Source: Thermomonas brevis
GTDB taxonomy: Bacteria > Pseudomonadota > Gammaproteobacteria > Xanthomonadales > Xanthomonadaceae
Length of the DNA: 64,000 bases
Assembly (NCBI RefSeq): GCF_014395425.1
Contig: NZ_CP060711.1
Coordinates: forward strand, 1,550,001-1,614,000
Direction of reading: 5' to 3'
Shown here: in pieces, positions 37,175 through 45,454 of the stretch
Layout of the letters: each line of letters starts with the position of its first letter
Numbering within the stretch: position 1 is the stretch's first letter
Position numbers and translations under genes: made by a program
The notes under the pieces: generated by a model
Database searches by the model: none
Seen by the model: the letters and a program-made list of their open reading frames with translations, nothing else
Told to the model about the DNA's origin: nothing

Positions 37175-37363
37175 TGCGTTGCCTCCGAAAGAGAGGAAGT
37201 GGGCCCGGACGGGCTGCGGCTTGCACGACGCCCCGGCGCGGACGAGCGGGGGACGGCGGCAGTCTTCCCCACCCCGCGTGATGACCGCGTTGGCGTCGCC
37301 GAACGTGCGTTCAGCGATGCCGTCGCCGCGTGAAGACGGCCGCCGGCGCGGCATACTGTGCGC

Positions 37364-38005
37364 ATGACCGTGGACACCGACGCCCTGCGCCCCGAGCTCG
37401 AAGCCGGGCTCGCGCAGCTTTCGCTGGAGCCGGCGCTGGCCGGCCCGCTGCTCGACTACCTCGCGCTGCTGGCGCGCTGGAACGCCACCTACAACCTCAC
37501 CGCGATCCGCGACCCGCGCGAGATGCTGGTCAAGCACCTGCTGGATTCGCTGGCGATGCAGCCGTTCGTGCGCGACATCAAAACGCTGGCCGACCTCGGC
37601 ACCGGCCCCGGCCTGCCCGGCATCCCGCTGGCGATCGCCACGCCGGGCCTGCAGGTCACGCTGGTGGAAAGCAACGGCAAGAAGGCGCGCTTCCTGCGCG
37701 AAGCCGTGCGCCAGCTCAAGCTGCCCAATGCGCAGGTGGCCGAATCGCGGATCGAGGCGTTCCAGCCCGACGCCACCTTCGACGCCATCACCGCGCGCGC
37801 GCTGGCGACCTTGCCGCTGATCCTGGAGCTGGGCGGGCACCTGCCCGGCCCCGACGGCAAGCTGCTGGCGATGAAAGGCGTGGTGCCGGAGGACGAGATC
37901 GCCGCGTTGCCGCCCGGCTGGCGCGTGTCCTCGCTGCATCCGCTGCGGGTGCCGGGGCTTCCCGCCGAACGGCATCTGGTCGAAATCGTGCGGACGCGGG
38001 CATAG
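37364..38005 (+). CDS. rsmG: 16S rRNA (guanine527-N7)-methyltransferase
   Basis: The protein has 213 residues from ATG 37364; a GTG six bases upstream is an alternative. [20 protein letters not shown] is the family start motif and [20 protein letters not shown] the SAM-binding glycine loop (about 78-97). [19 protein letters not shown] and [12 protein letters not shown] complete the pattern. It methylates G527 of 16S rRNA; loss gives low-level streptomycin resistance. It lies directly before parA-parB, the usual gammaproteobacterial order near the origin. Confidence 0.96.
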   Translation: MTVDTDALRPELEAGLAQLSLEPALAGPLLDYLALLARWNATYNLTAIRDPREMLVKHLLDSLAMQPFVRDIKTLADLGTGPGLPGIPLAIATPGLQVTLVESNGKKARFLREAVRQLKLPNAQVAESRIEAFQPDATFDAITARALATLPLILELGGHLPGPDGKLLAMKGVVPEDEIAALPPGWRVSSLHPLRVPGLPAERHLVEIVRTRA

Positions 38006-38065
38006 GGCATAATCCCCTGTCCTGCCTGCGCGCCGCGCAGGCCCAGACGCAGGAACACACGCCGC

Positions 38066-38869
38066 ATGGCCCGCATCATCGCCATCGCCAACCAGAAGGG
38101 CGGGGTCGGCAAGACCACCACCGCCGTCAACCTCGCCGCCGCGCTGGCCCGCACGCCCAAGCGCGTGTTGCTGGTGGACCTGGACCCGCAGGGCAACGCC
38201 ACCATGGGCAGCGGCGTGGACAAGCGCGAGCTGGAGGTGTCGATCACCGACGTGCTGCTGGGCGAGGCGCAGCCGCAGGCCGCGATCGCGCGCTGCGAGG
38301 ACGGCTTTGATCTGCTGCCCGGCAACATCGACCTGACCGCCGCCGAGATCCAGCTGATGGATGCGGAAGGCCGCGAAGCCAAGCTCAAGGTCGCGCTGGA
38401 AATGGTGCGCGGCAACTACGACTTCATCATCATCGACTGCCCGCCCTCGCTGTCGCTGCTCACGCTCAACGCGCTGAACGCCGCCGACTCGGTGCTGGTG
38501 CCGATGCAGTGCGAGTACTACGCGCTGGAAGGGCTGTCGGCGCTGCTCGACACCATCAACGCGCTGAAGGGCCGGCTCAATCCCGATCTCGAGATCGAAG
38601 GCGTGCTGCGCACCATGTTCGACGTGCGCAACAACCTCGCCAACGGCGTCTCGGCCGAATTGACCAACCACTTCGGCGACCTCGTGTTCCGCACGATTGT
38701 TCCCCGCAACGTGCGCCTGGCCGAAGCGCCGAGCCACGGCCAGAGCATCATCGGCTACGACAAGGCCAGCCGCGGCAGCGTGGCCTACCTCGGCCTCGCC
38801 GGCGAAATCATCCGCCGCCAGCGCGAACGGCAGCAGCGCGCCGGAGACAACAAGGAGAAGGCCGCATGA
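38066..38869 (+). CDS. parA: Chromosome partitioning ATPase ParA (Soj)
   Basis: The protein has 267 residues. The deviant Walker A NQKGGVGKTTTAVNLAAALA (about 9-28), switch I LVDLDPQGNATMGSG and Walker B FIIIDCPPSLSLLTLNALNA are all complete. It has no long N-terminal DNA-binding domain, so it is the chromosomal (Soj) type. It binds DNA non-specifically with ATP and drives segregation of ParB-parS complexes. Its stop overlaps the parB start (ATGA). No parS palindrome (TGTTTCACGTGAAACA-like) was seen in the window. Confidence 0.97.
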   Translation: MARIIAIANQKGGVGKTTTAVNLAAALARTPKRVLLVDLDPQGNATMGSGVDKRELEVSITDVLLGEAQPQAAIARCEDGFDLLPGNIDLTAAEIQLMDAEGREAKLKVALEMVRGNYDFIIIDCPPSLSLLTLNALNAADSVLVPMQCEYYALEGLSALLDTINALKGRLNPDLEIEGVLRTMFDVRNNLANGVSAELTNHFGDLVFRTIVPRNVRLAEAPSHGQSIIGYDKASRGSVAYLGLAGEIIRRQRERQQRAGDNKEKAA

Positions 38870-39789
38870 GCGATGCGGTGAAGGGAAGCGCCAAGAAGCG
38901 CGGATTGGGCCGCGGCCTGGAAGCCCTGCTCGGCCCGAAGGCCGCCGCCGAGGCGCCGGCGTTGCAGGCGATGCCGGGCGACGTGCTGCGCACGCTGCCG
39001 GTCGATGCGATGGTGCCGGGCAAGTACCAGCCGCGCCGCACGATGGACGACGCAAAACTCGAGGAACTGGCGTCCTCGATCCGCGCACAGGGGGTGATCC
39101 AGCCCATCGTGGTGCGCGAGCGCGGCGGCAAGGGCGGCCGCACCTACGAAATCATCGCCGGCGAGCGTCGCTGGCGCGCCTCGCAGCGCGCGGGCCTGGC
39201 CGAAGTGCCGGTGGTCGTCCGCGAGGTGGACGACCGCACCGTGGTGGCGATGGCGCTGATCGAGAACATCCAGCGCGAAGACCTCAACCCGCTGGAAGAA
39301 GCGCAGGCGCTGCAGCGGCTGATCGACGAGTTCGACCTGACCCACGCCGCCGCCGCCGAGGCGGTGGGCCGCTCGCGCGCCGCGGTGAGCAACCTGCTGC
39401 GCCTGCTGGAACTGCCGGAGCCGATCCGCGCGCTGGTGCAGAGCGGCGCAATAGAAATGGGCCACGCCCGCGCGCTGCTGCCGCTGGCCGAACCGATGGC
39501 GATCGCGCTGGCGAAGCAGGCCGCCGAGGAAGGCTGGTCGGTGCGCCAGGTGGAACACCGCGTGCAGCAGCTCGCCGCCGGCAAGGTGCCGACCGAGCCG
39601 AAGAAGGCCGCGCCCAAGGCGAAGGCGCCGCAGGCCGACATCGCCGCGCTGGAGCGCGAGCTGTCGGAGACGCTGGGCAGCAAGGTCGCGGTGCTCAACG
39701 GCCGCGGCAACAAGGGCAAGCTGGTGATCCACTACGCCAACCTCGACGCGCTCGACGGCGTGCTGGAACGCCTGCGCAACAAGGCCTGA
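38866..39789 (+). CDS. parB: Chromosome partitioning protein ParB (Spo0J)
   Basis: The protein has 307 residues. It begins with RGLGRGLEALLG, a stretch that contacts ParA. YQPRR and EIIAGERRWRASQRAGL (about 95) form the CTP-binding N-domain. IENIQREDLNPLEEAQALQR and the helix-turn-helix HAAAAEAVGRSRAAVSNLLR (about 165) bind parS. An Ala/Lys/Pro linker (about 245-260) precedes the dimerisation tail (VAVLNGRGNKGKLVIHYANL). It loads as a clamp on parS and partners ParA. Start ATG 38866 overlaps the parA stop. Confidence 0.97.
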   Translation: MSDAVKGSAKKRGLGRGLEALLGPKAAAEAPALQAMPGDVLRTLPVDAMVPGKYQPRRTMDDAKLEELASSIRAQGVIQPIVVRERGGKGGRTYEIIAGERRWRASQRAGLAEVPVVVREVDDRTVVAMALIENIQREDLNPLEEAQALQRLIDEFDLTHAAAAEAVGRSRAAVSNLLRLLELPEPIRALVQSGAIEMGHARALLPLAEPMAIALAKQAAEEGWSVRQVEHRVQQLAAGKVPTEPKKAAPKAKAPQADIAALERELSETLGSKVAVLNGRGNKGKLVIHYANLDALDGVLERLRNKA

Positions 39790-39802
39790 CCGCGCCCGCC
39801 GC

Positions 39803-40549
39803 ATGAGCGAACTGCCGCAACTCTCGGTCGTCGTCCCCGTCCACAACGAGGAGGACAACGTCGCGCCGCTGGTAGCCGAAATCCTGGCCGCGCTGCGCGG
39901 GCGGGTCGCGTTCGAGATCGTCTACGTCGACGACACCTCGCGCGACGGCACCCTGCAACGCCTGCGCGATTTGCAGGCGGCAACGCCGGAGCTGCGCGTC
40001 GTCCGCCACCTGGCGAACGCCGGCCAGAGCACTGCCGTGCGCAACGGGGTAAAGGCCGCGCGCGCGCCGTGGATCGCCACCCTCGACGGCGACGGCCAGA
40101 ACGATCCGGCCGACATCCCGAACCTGCTCGCCAGGCGCGACGCCTCGCCCGCCGAGGTGAAGCTGTTCGCCGGCTGGCGGGTCAACCGGCAGGATTCCGG
40201 CAGCAAGCGCTGGGCGTCGAAGTTCGCCAACGCGATCCGCAGCCGCATGCTGCGCGACGCCACCCCGGACACCGGCTGCGGCATCAAGCTGTTCGAGCGA
40301 GACGCCTTCCTCGACCTGCCCTACTTCGACCACATGCACCGCTACCTGCCCGCGCTGATGCAGCGCGCCGGCTGGCAAACCGTCAGCGTGCCGGTCAACC
40401 ACCGCCACCGCACCGCCGGCGTGTCGAAGTACAACAACCTCGGCCGCGCGCTGGTCGGCATCAAGGACCTGTTCGGCGTGGCCTGGCTGATCCAGCGCAG
40501 CCGGCGCACCGCGGTGGAGGAATTGCCCGGTCAAGGCGGGCCGCGATGA
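39803..40549 (+). CDS. GT2 family glycosyltransferase (DPM1/ArnC-like)
   Basis: The protein has 248 residues. The GT-A fold begins LSVVVPVHNEEDNVAPLVAE. YVDDTSRDGT and ATLDGDGQNDPADIPNL (about 92) give the nucleotide-sugar and metal-binding acidic residues. TGCGIKLFERDAFLDLPYFD and VNHRHRTAGVSKYNN fit polyprenyl-phosphate glycosyltransferases such as dolichol-phosphate mannose synthase and ArnC. It has no C-terminal membrane helices. It starts 13 bases after parB and overlaps the next gene (ATGATGA). That neighbour is a lipid A synthase N-domain protein, a common partner, so the pair probably makes a lipid-linked sugar for envelope decoration. Confidence 0.9.
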   Translation: MSELPQLSVVVPVHNEEDNVAPLVAEILAALRGRVAFEIVYVDDTSRDGTLQRLRDLQAATPELRVVRHLANAGQSTAVRNGVKAARAPWIATLDGDGQNDPADIPNLLARRDASPAEVKLFAGWRVNRQDSGSKRWASKFANAIRSRMLRDATPDTGCGIKLFERDAFLDLPYFDHMHRYLPALMQRAGWQTVSVPVNHRHRTAGVSKYNNLGRALVGIKDLFGVAWLIQRSRRTAVEELPGQGGPR

Positions 40550-40896
40550 TCGCCGCGCCGCCGCCCGGCTTCATGGACACGCCGCTGGCCGCGCTGGCCT
40601 GGACCGGCATCCACATGAGCCCGTGGAAGCTGATCGGGCTGGTCGGCGCGCTGATGTTCGGCGGCCGCTGGCTGGTGCAGTTCATCGCCAGCAAGCGCCA
40701 CGGCAAGCCGGTGATCCCGCGGCTGTTCTGGTACATGAGCATCCTCGGCAGCCTGATGACGCTGGCCTATTTCATCTTCGGCAAGAACGACGCGGTCGGC
40801 ATCCTGCAGAACCTGTTCCCCAGCTTCACCGCCTGCTACAGCCTGTATCTGGACATCCGCCATCGCGGATGGAAGCGCGACCGCGCGGGGCATTGA
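40546..40896 (+). CDS. Lipid A biosynthesis N-terminal domain (LABN) membrane protein
   Basis: The protein has 116 residues. KLIGLVGALMFGGRWLVQFI followed by ASKRHGKPVIPRLFWYMSI is the hallmark of the lipid-A-disaccharide synthase N-terminal domain. Later helices include LMTLAYFIFGKNDAVGILQN and CYSLYLDIRH. Stand-alone LABN proteins have three helices and accompany GT2 glycosyltransferases that modify lipid A or other lipids. The start overlaps the GT2 stop by four bases, so they are coupled. Its biochemical role is unknown; it may flip or present the lipid-linked sugar (inference). Confidence 0.88.
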   Translation: MIAAPPPGFMDTPLAALAWTGIHMSPWKLIGLVGALMFGGRWLVQFIASKRHGKPVIPRLFWYMSILGSLMTLAYFIFGKNDAVGILQNLFPSFTACYSLYLDIRHRGWKRDRAGH

Positions 40897-40904
40897 CTCA
40901 ATTC

Positions 40905-41045
40905 CGTCATTCCCGCGAAAGCGGGCGTCTTTCGCAGACGAATGTCTGTGTATCCAAGGACGTTGCCTTCGGATTGGCGAGAACTGAAGTCCATGGATTG
41001 GACAGACATTCGTCTGTCGGTAGCGGCCCGCTTTCGCGGGAATGA
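40905..41045. repeat. Long REP-type inverted repeat with inner palindromes
   Basis: The outer arms, GTCATTCCCGCGAAAGCGGG and CCCGCTTTCGCGGGAATGAC, and the inner arms, CAGACGAATGTCTG (about 40936) and GACAGACATTCGTCTGTC (41000-41017), are nested inverted repeats over 141 bases. It is the same subfamily as 23051-23173. It fills the gap between the LABN and DUF885 genes. Confidence 0.82.
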
Positions 41046-41145
41046 CGAGCAAAAGCCGTGGCGCAGGCACGCAGGCGAATAGCACAGGCGAGCCCCTCGT
41101 GGCCCGATGCTACGATCCGCAGCCTCGCTCCCTGGACGCCGCATC

Positions 41146-42912
41146 GTGAAGACACCGCTCCGCGCCTGCCTACTCGCCCTGTGCCTGATGCCCGCGCTGG
41201 CGGTCGCGCAAGCCGCGCCGGCGACGCCGGCCGACGCCGCCTTCCGCGCGATCTACCAGTCCGAATGGACGTGGCGGACGCAGCAGGCCGCCGGCTGGGA
41301 CGAGGACAGCGACAACGACGCGGCTTCGGCCAGCACCCGCCTGCCCGATGTCGGCCCGCAGGCGCAGGCCAGGAAGCTGGCCTACCTGGACGGCGTGCTG
41401 AAGCGGCTCGACGCCGTCGACGTGCAGGCACTGTCGCCGGCCGAGCGGGTGAACTACGAAATCTACCGTCCCCAGATCGAGCACAAGGCGGCGTCGCTCC
41501 GCTTCCGCGACTACGAGATGCCGTTCAACGCCGACAGCTCGTTCTGGTCGAACCTCGACTTCATGGCCCGCGCCGATCTGCGCGACGCCGACGCCTACCG
41601 CGCCTACGCCGCGCGCCTGCGCGACGTGCCGCGCTACTTCGACCAGCAGATCGCCAACATGCGCGCCGGGCTGGCGCGCGGTTTCTCGGTGCCGCGCGCG
41701 GTGCTGGACGGCCGCGACGTGTCCATCGCGATGACCGCCGAGCTGAAGACGCCCGAAGAGTCGAGCCTGTACGCGCCCTACGCGAAGATGCCGGCGACCA
41801 TCCCGGCGGCCGAGCAGGACGCGCTGCGCGCCGAGGGCGTTGCCGCGATCCGCGACGCGGTGATCCCCGCGTTCGCCAAACTGCTGACGTTCTTCCGCGA
41901 GGATTACGTGCCGCACGCGCGCACCACGCTGGCCGCCGAGGCGATGCCGGACGGCGTGGCCTGGTACCGCGAGCAGATCCGCAACTACACCACGCTGGAC
42001 CTGTCGCCGGACGAGATCCACGCGATCGGCCTGAAGGAAGTCGCGGCGATCCGCGCCGAGATGGACGCGATCATCGACAAGCTCGGCTTCCAGGGGAAAG
42101 CGCGGGACACCCGCTTCGCCGATTTCCTCGCCTTCCTGCGCACCGACCCGCAGTTCTACGCGAAGACGCCGCAGGAACTGTTGAACGACGCCGCCTGGAT
42201 CAGCAAGCGCGTCGATGGCGAAGTGGGCAAGCTCATCGGCACGCTGCCGCGCGGGCGCTTCACCATCGTGCCGGTGCCGCCCAGCATCGCGCCGTTCTGG
42301 ACGGCGGGCCGCGGCGGCGCCGACACCTACTGGGTCAACACCTACAACCTGCCCAGCCGCCCGCTGTACAACCTGCCGGCGCTGACCCTGCACGAATCCT
42401 CGCCGGGGCATTCGCTGCAGCAGTCGCTGGTGCAGGAACAGGGCGAGCTGCCCGGCTTCCGCAAGGAATACATCAGCGCCTACGGCGAGGGCTGGGGCCT
42501 GTACAGCGAATGGCTGGGCAAGGAGATGGGCATCTACCAGACGCCCTACGAGGACTTCGGCCGCCTGACCTACGCGATGTGGCGCGCCTGCCGGCTGGTG
42601 ATCGACACCGGCGTCCACCACAAAGGCTGGACGCGCGAACAGGCGCTGGCCTACCTGCGCGACAACACCGCGCTGTCCGAGCACGAGGTGACCACCGAGG
42701 TCGACCGCTACATCAGCTGGCCGGCGCAGGCGCTGAGCTACAAGCTGGGCGAGCTGACCATCATGCGGCTGCGCCGCGAGGCGGAAACCGCGCTGGGCGC
42801 GAAGTTCGACGTGCGCGCCTTCCACGACACCGTGCTGTCGCAGGGCTCGGTACCGCTGCCGGTGCTGGAGTCGCAGGTGCGGGCGTGGGTGGTGGCACAG
42901 CAGGTGAAGTGA
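41146..42912 (+). CDS. DUF885 family metallopeptidase-like exported protein
   Basis: The protein has 588 residues when started at GTG 41146, where a clean signal peptide begins (VKTPLRACLLALCLMPALAV, cut near AQA). ATG 41107 is an alternative start with 13 extra residues. The DUF885 fold carries a likely metal site, TLHESSPGHSLQQSL (about 415, His-Glu-x4-His), and a downstream Glu in YISAYGEGWGLYSEW (about 447). It ends with SQGSVPLPVLESQVRAWV. Related proteins are zinc peptidases, so a periplasmic carboxypeptidase or dipeptidase activity is plausible. A CPBP protease gene follows 34 bases later. Confidence 0.87.
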   Translation: MKTPLRACLLALCLMPALAVAQAAPATPADAAFRAIYQSEWTWRTQQAAGWDEDSDNDAASASTRLPDVGPQAQARKLAYLDGVLKRLDAVDVQALSPAERVNYEIYRPQIEHKAASLRFRDYEMPFNADSSFWSNLDFMARADLRDADAYRAYAARLRDVPRYFDQQIANMRAGLARGFSVPRAVLDGRDVSIAMTAELKTPEESSLYAPYAKMPATIPAAEQDALRAEGVAAIRDAVIPAFAKLLTFFREDYVPHARTTLAAEAMPDGVAWYREQIRNYTTLDLSPDEIHAIGLKEVAAIRAEMDAIIDKLGFQGKARDTRFADFLAFLRTDPQFYAKTPQELLNDAAWISKRVDGEVGKLIGTLPRGRFTIVPVPPSIAPFWTAGRGGADTYWVNTYNLPSRPLYNLPALTLHESSPGHSLQQSLVQEQGELPGFRKEYISAYGEGWGLYSEWLGKEMGIYQTPYEDFGRLTYAMWRACRLVIDTGVHHKGWTREQALAYLRDNTALSEHEVTTEVDRYISWPAQALSYKLGELTIMRLRREAETALGAKFDVRAFHDTVLSQGSVPLPVLESQVRAWVVAQQVK

Positions 42913-42946
42913 GACGGGCGAACCGCTCCATCGCAGGGGAATCGGA

Positions 42947-43714
42947 ATGAACAAGCGCCTCGTACTCGGCTTCCTGCTGCTGTTCGTCGTCTACCAGACG
43001 TCGGAAGGCCTGCAGACGGTGTTCGCACCCGGCAATCCGCTCGGACCGGCGCTGATGCTGCTGGCGCTGTTGCTGGCGTGGCCGGTGGGACGCTGGCTCG
43101 ACGGCAGCGGCTGGCGCGCGTTCGGGCTGCATGGCCGCCGCTGGGTCGGCATCCTCGGCGGCGGCCTGCTGCTGGCGATGCTGGCGAAACTGGCCGCGGA
43201 AGCGATCGCGCTGTGGCTGGGCATCGAAACCTTCGCCGCGCCGGTGGCGCTGCCGCTGTCGGCGGTCGCGCTGCTGCTGGTCACGACGTTCATTCCCTCG
43301 CTGGCCGAGGACATCCTCACCCGCGGCTTCCTGCTGCGGCTGGCGCCGAAGCCGCTGGGATTCTGGGGCTACACGCTGGCGAGCGCGCTGCTCTACACCG
43401 CCAACCATCTGTGGCGGCTGGACTGGGGCGCCACCGAGCAGCTCCGCCTGTTCTGCCTCGGCCTGGCCTACGGGGCGGCGGCGTGGCGGTTCCGCTCGCT
43501 GTGGGCGGCGGTGGGCCTGCACTGGGGCTGGAACCTCGCCAACGCGCTGCTGTCGCAGGCCTGGCCCGGTCCGGTCGAGGACGTGGCCGGCGCGCGGCTG
43601 GTGTCGGCGGCGGTGCACCTGGCGATCTTCGCGATCCTGGCCGGATGGGTGCGGCGCGAACGCGGCGAGGACGGCGGACAGGCCCTGGCCGGCAACGCGT
43701 CCACGTCGCCCTGA
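42947..43714 (+). CDS. CPBP (Abi/Rce1-like) intramembrane metalloprotease
   Basis: The protein has 255 residues with about eight hydrophobic segments. FIPSLAEDILTRGFLL (about 120) matches motif 1 but reads Glu-Asp rather than the usual Glu-Glu before x3-R. LLYTANHLWRLDWG (about 148) and GLHWGWNLANALL (about 190) supply the histidines and the Asn of motifs 2 and 3. CPBP proteins include CAAX proteases and bacteriocin-immunity proteins. The substrate is unknown. It lies 34 bases after the DUF885 gene and is probably cotranscribed. Start ATG 42947 follows GGGGAATCGG. Confidence 0.85.
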   Translation: MNKRLVLGFLLLFVVYQTSEGLQTVFAPGNPLGPALMLLALLLAWPVGRWLDGSGWRAFGLHGRRWVGILGGGLLLAMLAKLAAEAIALWLGIETFAAPVALPLSAVALLLVTTFIPSLAEDILTRGFLLRLAPKPLGFWGYTLASALLYTANHLWRLDWGATEQLRLFCLGLAYGAAAWRFRSLWAAVGLHWGWNLANALLSQAWPGPVEDVAGARLVSAAVHLAIFAILAGWVRRERGEDGGQALAGNASTSP

Positions 43715-43837
43715 GCCCCGCGAAGGACCTGACTTGTGCCGTCGCGCAACCCGGTGACGGCAGGCGCTCCGCTTCACCCGGGGCGGCGGCTGGCGACGCG
43801 GCGTTTGCGCCGGCCGGCCATGCAATCCCCTAAGTGC

Positions 43838-43866
43838 TTGCGCGACAAGGGAAACCCCCGCATAAT
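43838..43866 (+). promoter_or_regulatory. Sigma-70 promoter of rpmB-rpmG
   Basis: TTGCGC (43838-43843) and CATAAT (43861-43866) are separated by 17 bases and lie about 107 bases before rpmB. A transcription start near 43873 is expected. The remainder of the leader shows no obvious riboswitch. Confidence 0.7.
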
Positions 43867-43973
43867 GCGCGGCTCGCTGCGTCCCGCAGCACCTCCCGTC
43901 GCCGGATCCATCCGCGGCGGGGCCGCCGGTTTCCGGGCTACGGAAGCCATCCACCACACCATCGAGGTGCCCA

Positions 43974-44210
43974 GTGTCCAAAGTCTGCCAAGTCACCGGC
44001 AAGCGCACGACGACCGGTAACAACGTCTCGCACTCCAACCGCAAGACCCGTCGCCGCTTCCAGCCCAACCTCCACGAGCGCCGCTTCTGGGTCGCCTCGG
44101 AGAACCGTTGGGTCAAGCTCCGTGTTTCCACCGCCGCGCTGCGCACCATCGACAAGAACGGCATCGACGCCGTCCTGGCCGACCTGCGCAAGCAGGGCGA
44201 GAAGGTCTGA
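43974..44210 (+). CDS. rpmB: 50S ribosomal protein L28
   Basis: The protein has 78 residues and starts at GTG 43974 with GAGGTG upstream. [20 protein letters not shown] then [20 protein letters not shown] is the invariant L28 N-terminus. The single Cys reflects a zinc-free form. It is a structural protein of the large ribosomal subunit. rpmG follows after 13 bases and shares the promoter at 43838. Confidence 0.97.
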   Translation: MSKVCQVTGKRTTTGNNVSHSNRKTRRRFQPNLHERRFWVASENRWVKLRVSTAALRTIDKNGIDAVLADLRKQGEKV

Positions 44211-44223
44211 GGAGGACTGAACC

Positions 44224-44388
44224 ATGGCTACCAAGCGCGACAAGATCCGCCTGATCTCCTCGGCCGGCACCGGCCACTTCTACACCACCGACAAGAACAA
44301 GAAGAACACGCCGAACAAGATGGAGGTCAGCAAGTACGACCCCGTCGTTCGCAAGCACGTGATGTACAAGGAAGGCAAGATCAAGTGA
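44224..44388 (+). CDS. rpmG: 50S ribosomal protein L33
   Basis: The protein has 54 residues. [20 protein letters not shown] then [20 protein letters not shown] is the L33 sequence. It lacks the four zinc-binding cysteines, so it is the zinc-independent type. ATG 44224 follows GAGGACTGAACC, 13 bases after rpmB. Two hairpins follow it, at 44398 and 44472. Confidence 0.97.
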   Translation: MATKRDKIRLISSAGTGHFYTTDKNKKNTPNKMEVSKYDPVVRKHVMYKEGKIK

Positions 44389-44397
44389 CGTCCTGAC

Positions 44398-44420
44398 GCG
44401 CTTTCACAACGTGAAAGCGC
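44398..44420 (+). terminator. First hairpin after rpmG
   Basis: GCGCTTTCAC-AAC-GTGAAAGCGC is a 10-bp perfect stem starting ten bases after the rpmG stop. It is followed by CTTTGC, a poor T run. It is probably a weak terminator or a 3'-end stabiliser. Confidence 0.6.
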
Positions 44421-44431
44421 CTTTGCAAGGA

Positions 44432-44460
44432 CGTCATCCCCGCGAAGGCGGGGATCCAGC
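44432..44460. repeat. Single REP-type palindrome between two terminators
   Basis: CGTCATCCCCGCGAAGGCGG followed by GGATCCAGC is a one-arm member of the REP family. It sits between the two rpmG terminator hairpins. Confidence 0.75.
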
Positions 44461-44471
44461 TCTTCCAACGA

Positions 44472-44502
44472 AGAAACCCGCCTCACGGCGGGTTTCTTTT
44501 TG
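44472..44502 (+). terminator. Rho-independent terminator of rpmB-rpmG
   Basis: AGAAACCCGCC-TCAC-GGCGGGTTTCT is an 11-bp stem followed by TTTT and TG. It ends the ribosomal protein operon. On the other strand the A-rich flank gives a similar signal for the convergent META/DUF4377 gene. Confidence 0.85.
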
Positions 44503-44519
44503 CGCGGACATCGCCCGGT

Positions 44520-45353
44520 TCACTTCCCGGACGCGTCGCTCTCCACCACCATGTCGAGCACGTAGGCGTACTTCGACGCATCCGCCGGCACGTCCTTGCG
44601 CGTGTAGCGGTCGACGCGCAGCACGTTGCGCACGCCGTCGCGGTGCTCGTAGCCCTCGATGTCGTCGTAGAAGTTCTGGAACGCGCCGGGCTCGCCGATC
44701 TTCAGGCCCTTGTCGTCGTACTTGACCTCGCGCACCTGCAGGCACTGCTTGTCGGGGATCAGCGGATGGCTGCACGGGCGGGCGGCGGCGGCCACTTCCA
44801 GGAAGATGCGCTCGCCGGGGCCGCCGTAGCGGGTTTCGGCGGTCATCTCGCCGGCGAAGGTGAGCACGTCGCCCGCGGCGTTGGTCAGCACCAGCGTGGG
44901 CGCGTCGCCCTCGTCGATGCGCATCGCGAGCTTGCCCTGCAGGCGCTTGCCGATCTCCTGGTCCAGCGCCATCAGCGCCTTGTCCTGGCAGGCCATCATG
45001 GTCGAGGCCATCGGGTTGACCGTCAGCGAGTCGCCGGCGAGGACGTGGTGGGCGCTCATCGAGTTGCAGCCGTTGACGACCGACAGCATTGAGGCATTGA
45101 AGTCGAGCTGCAGCGGCTTGTCCGCGCGCGCGAACAGCGCGTCGATGCGCTTGCCCCCGGCGTCGCGGGCGTCGGTCAGCCGCCAGTGATGGCCGCTCAG
45201 GGTGAGCGCCGCCTGCAGCGCGCTCGGCTTCGCCGCGCCGGCCTCCTGCGTCGCAGGCGTTGCGGCGGGTGTCACGGCGGAGCCCGGCTGCGTGGGCGCG
45301 GCGCAGGCGGCGAGGATCAGGGGCAGGAACAGGACGGGGATCGGATTGCGCAC
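44520..45353 (-). CDS. META/DUF4377 domain lipoprotein
   Basis: The protein has 277 residues from GTG 45353. Signal peptide and lipobox: PIPVLFLPLILAACAAPTQP (Cys about 17). A Thr/Ala linker follows. The META domain (about 50-165) has SGHHWRLTDARDAGGKRIDA and NGCNSMSAHHVLAGDSLTVN followed by PMASTMMACQDK, as in HslJ-type proteins. The DUF4377 domain (about 180-270) has FLEVAAAARPCSHPLIPDKQ and CLQVREVKYD. The combination is an envelope lipoprotein of unknown role; HslJ relatives are heat- or novobiocin-linked. It converges on rpmG. Confidence 0.85.
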   Translation of the reverse strand: MRNPIPVLFLPLILAACAAPTQPGSAVTPAATPATQEAGAAKPSALQAALTLSGHHWRLTDARDAGGKRIDALFARADKPLQLDFNASMLSVVNGCNSMSAHHVLAGDSLTVNPMASTMMACQDKALMALDQEIGKRLQGKLAMRIDEGDAPTLVLTNAAGDVLTFAGEMTAETRYGGPGERIFLEVAAAARPCSHPLIPDKQCLQVREVKYDDKGLKIGEPGAFQNFYDDIEGYEHRDGVRNVLRVDRYTRKDVPADASKYAYVLDMVVESDASGK

Positions 45354-45454
45354 GAGAGGTGTCTCCAGCGGGGGAACCGGGGTGAACGGCCGAAGCCGGC
45401 CGATGGGGTTGCAGCCGGATGCCAAGCGTACGCCGGGCGCGCCCGGCCGGGGCG

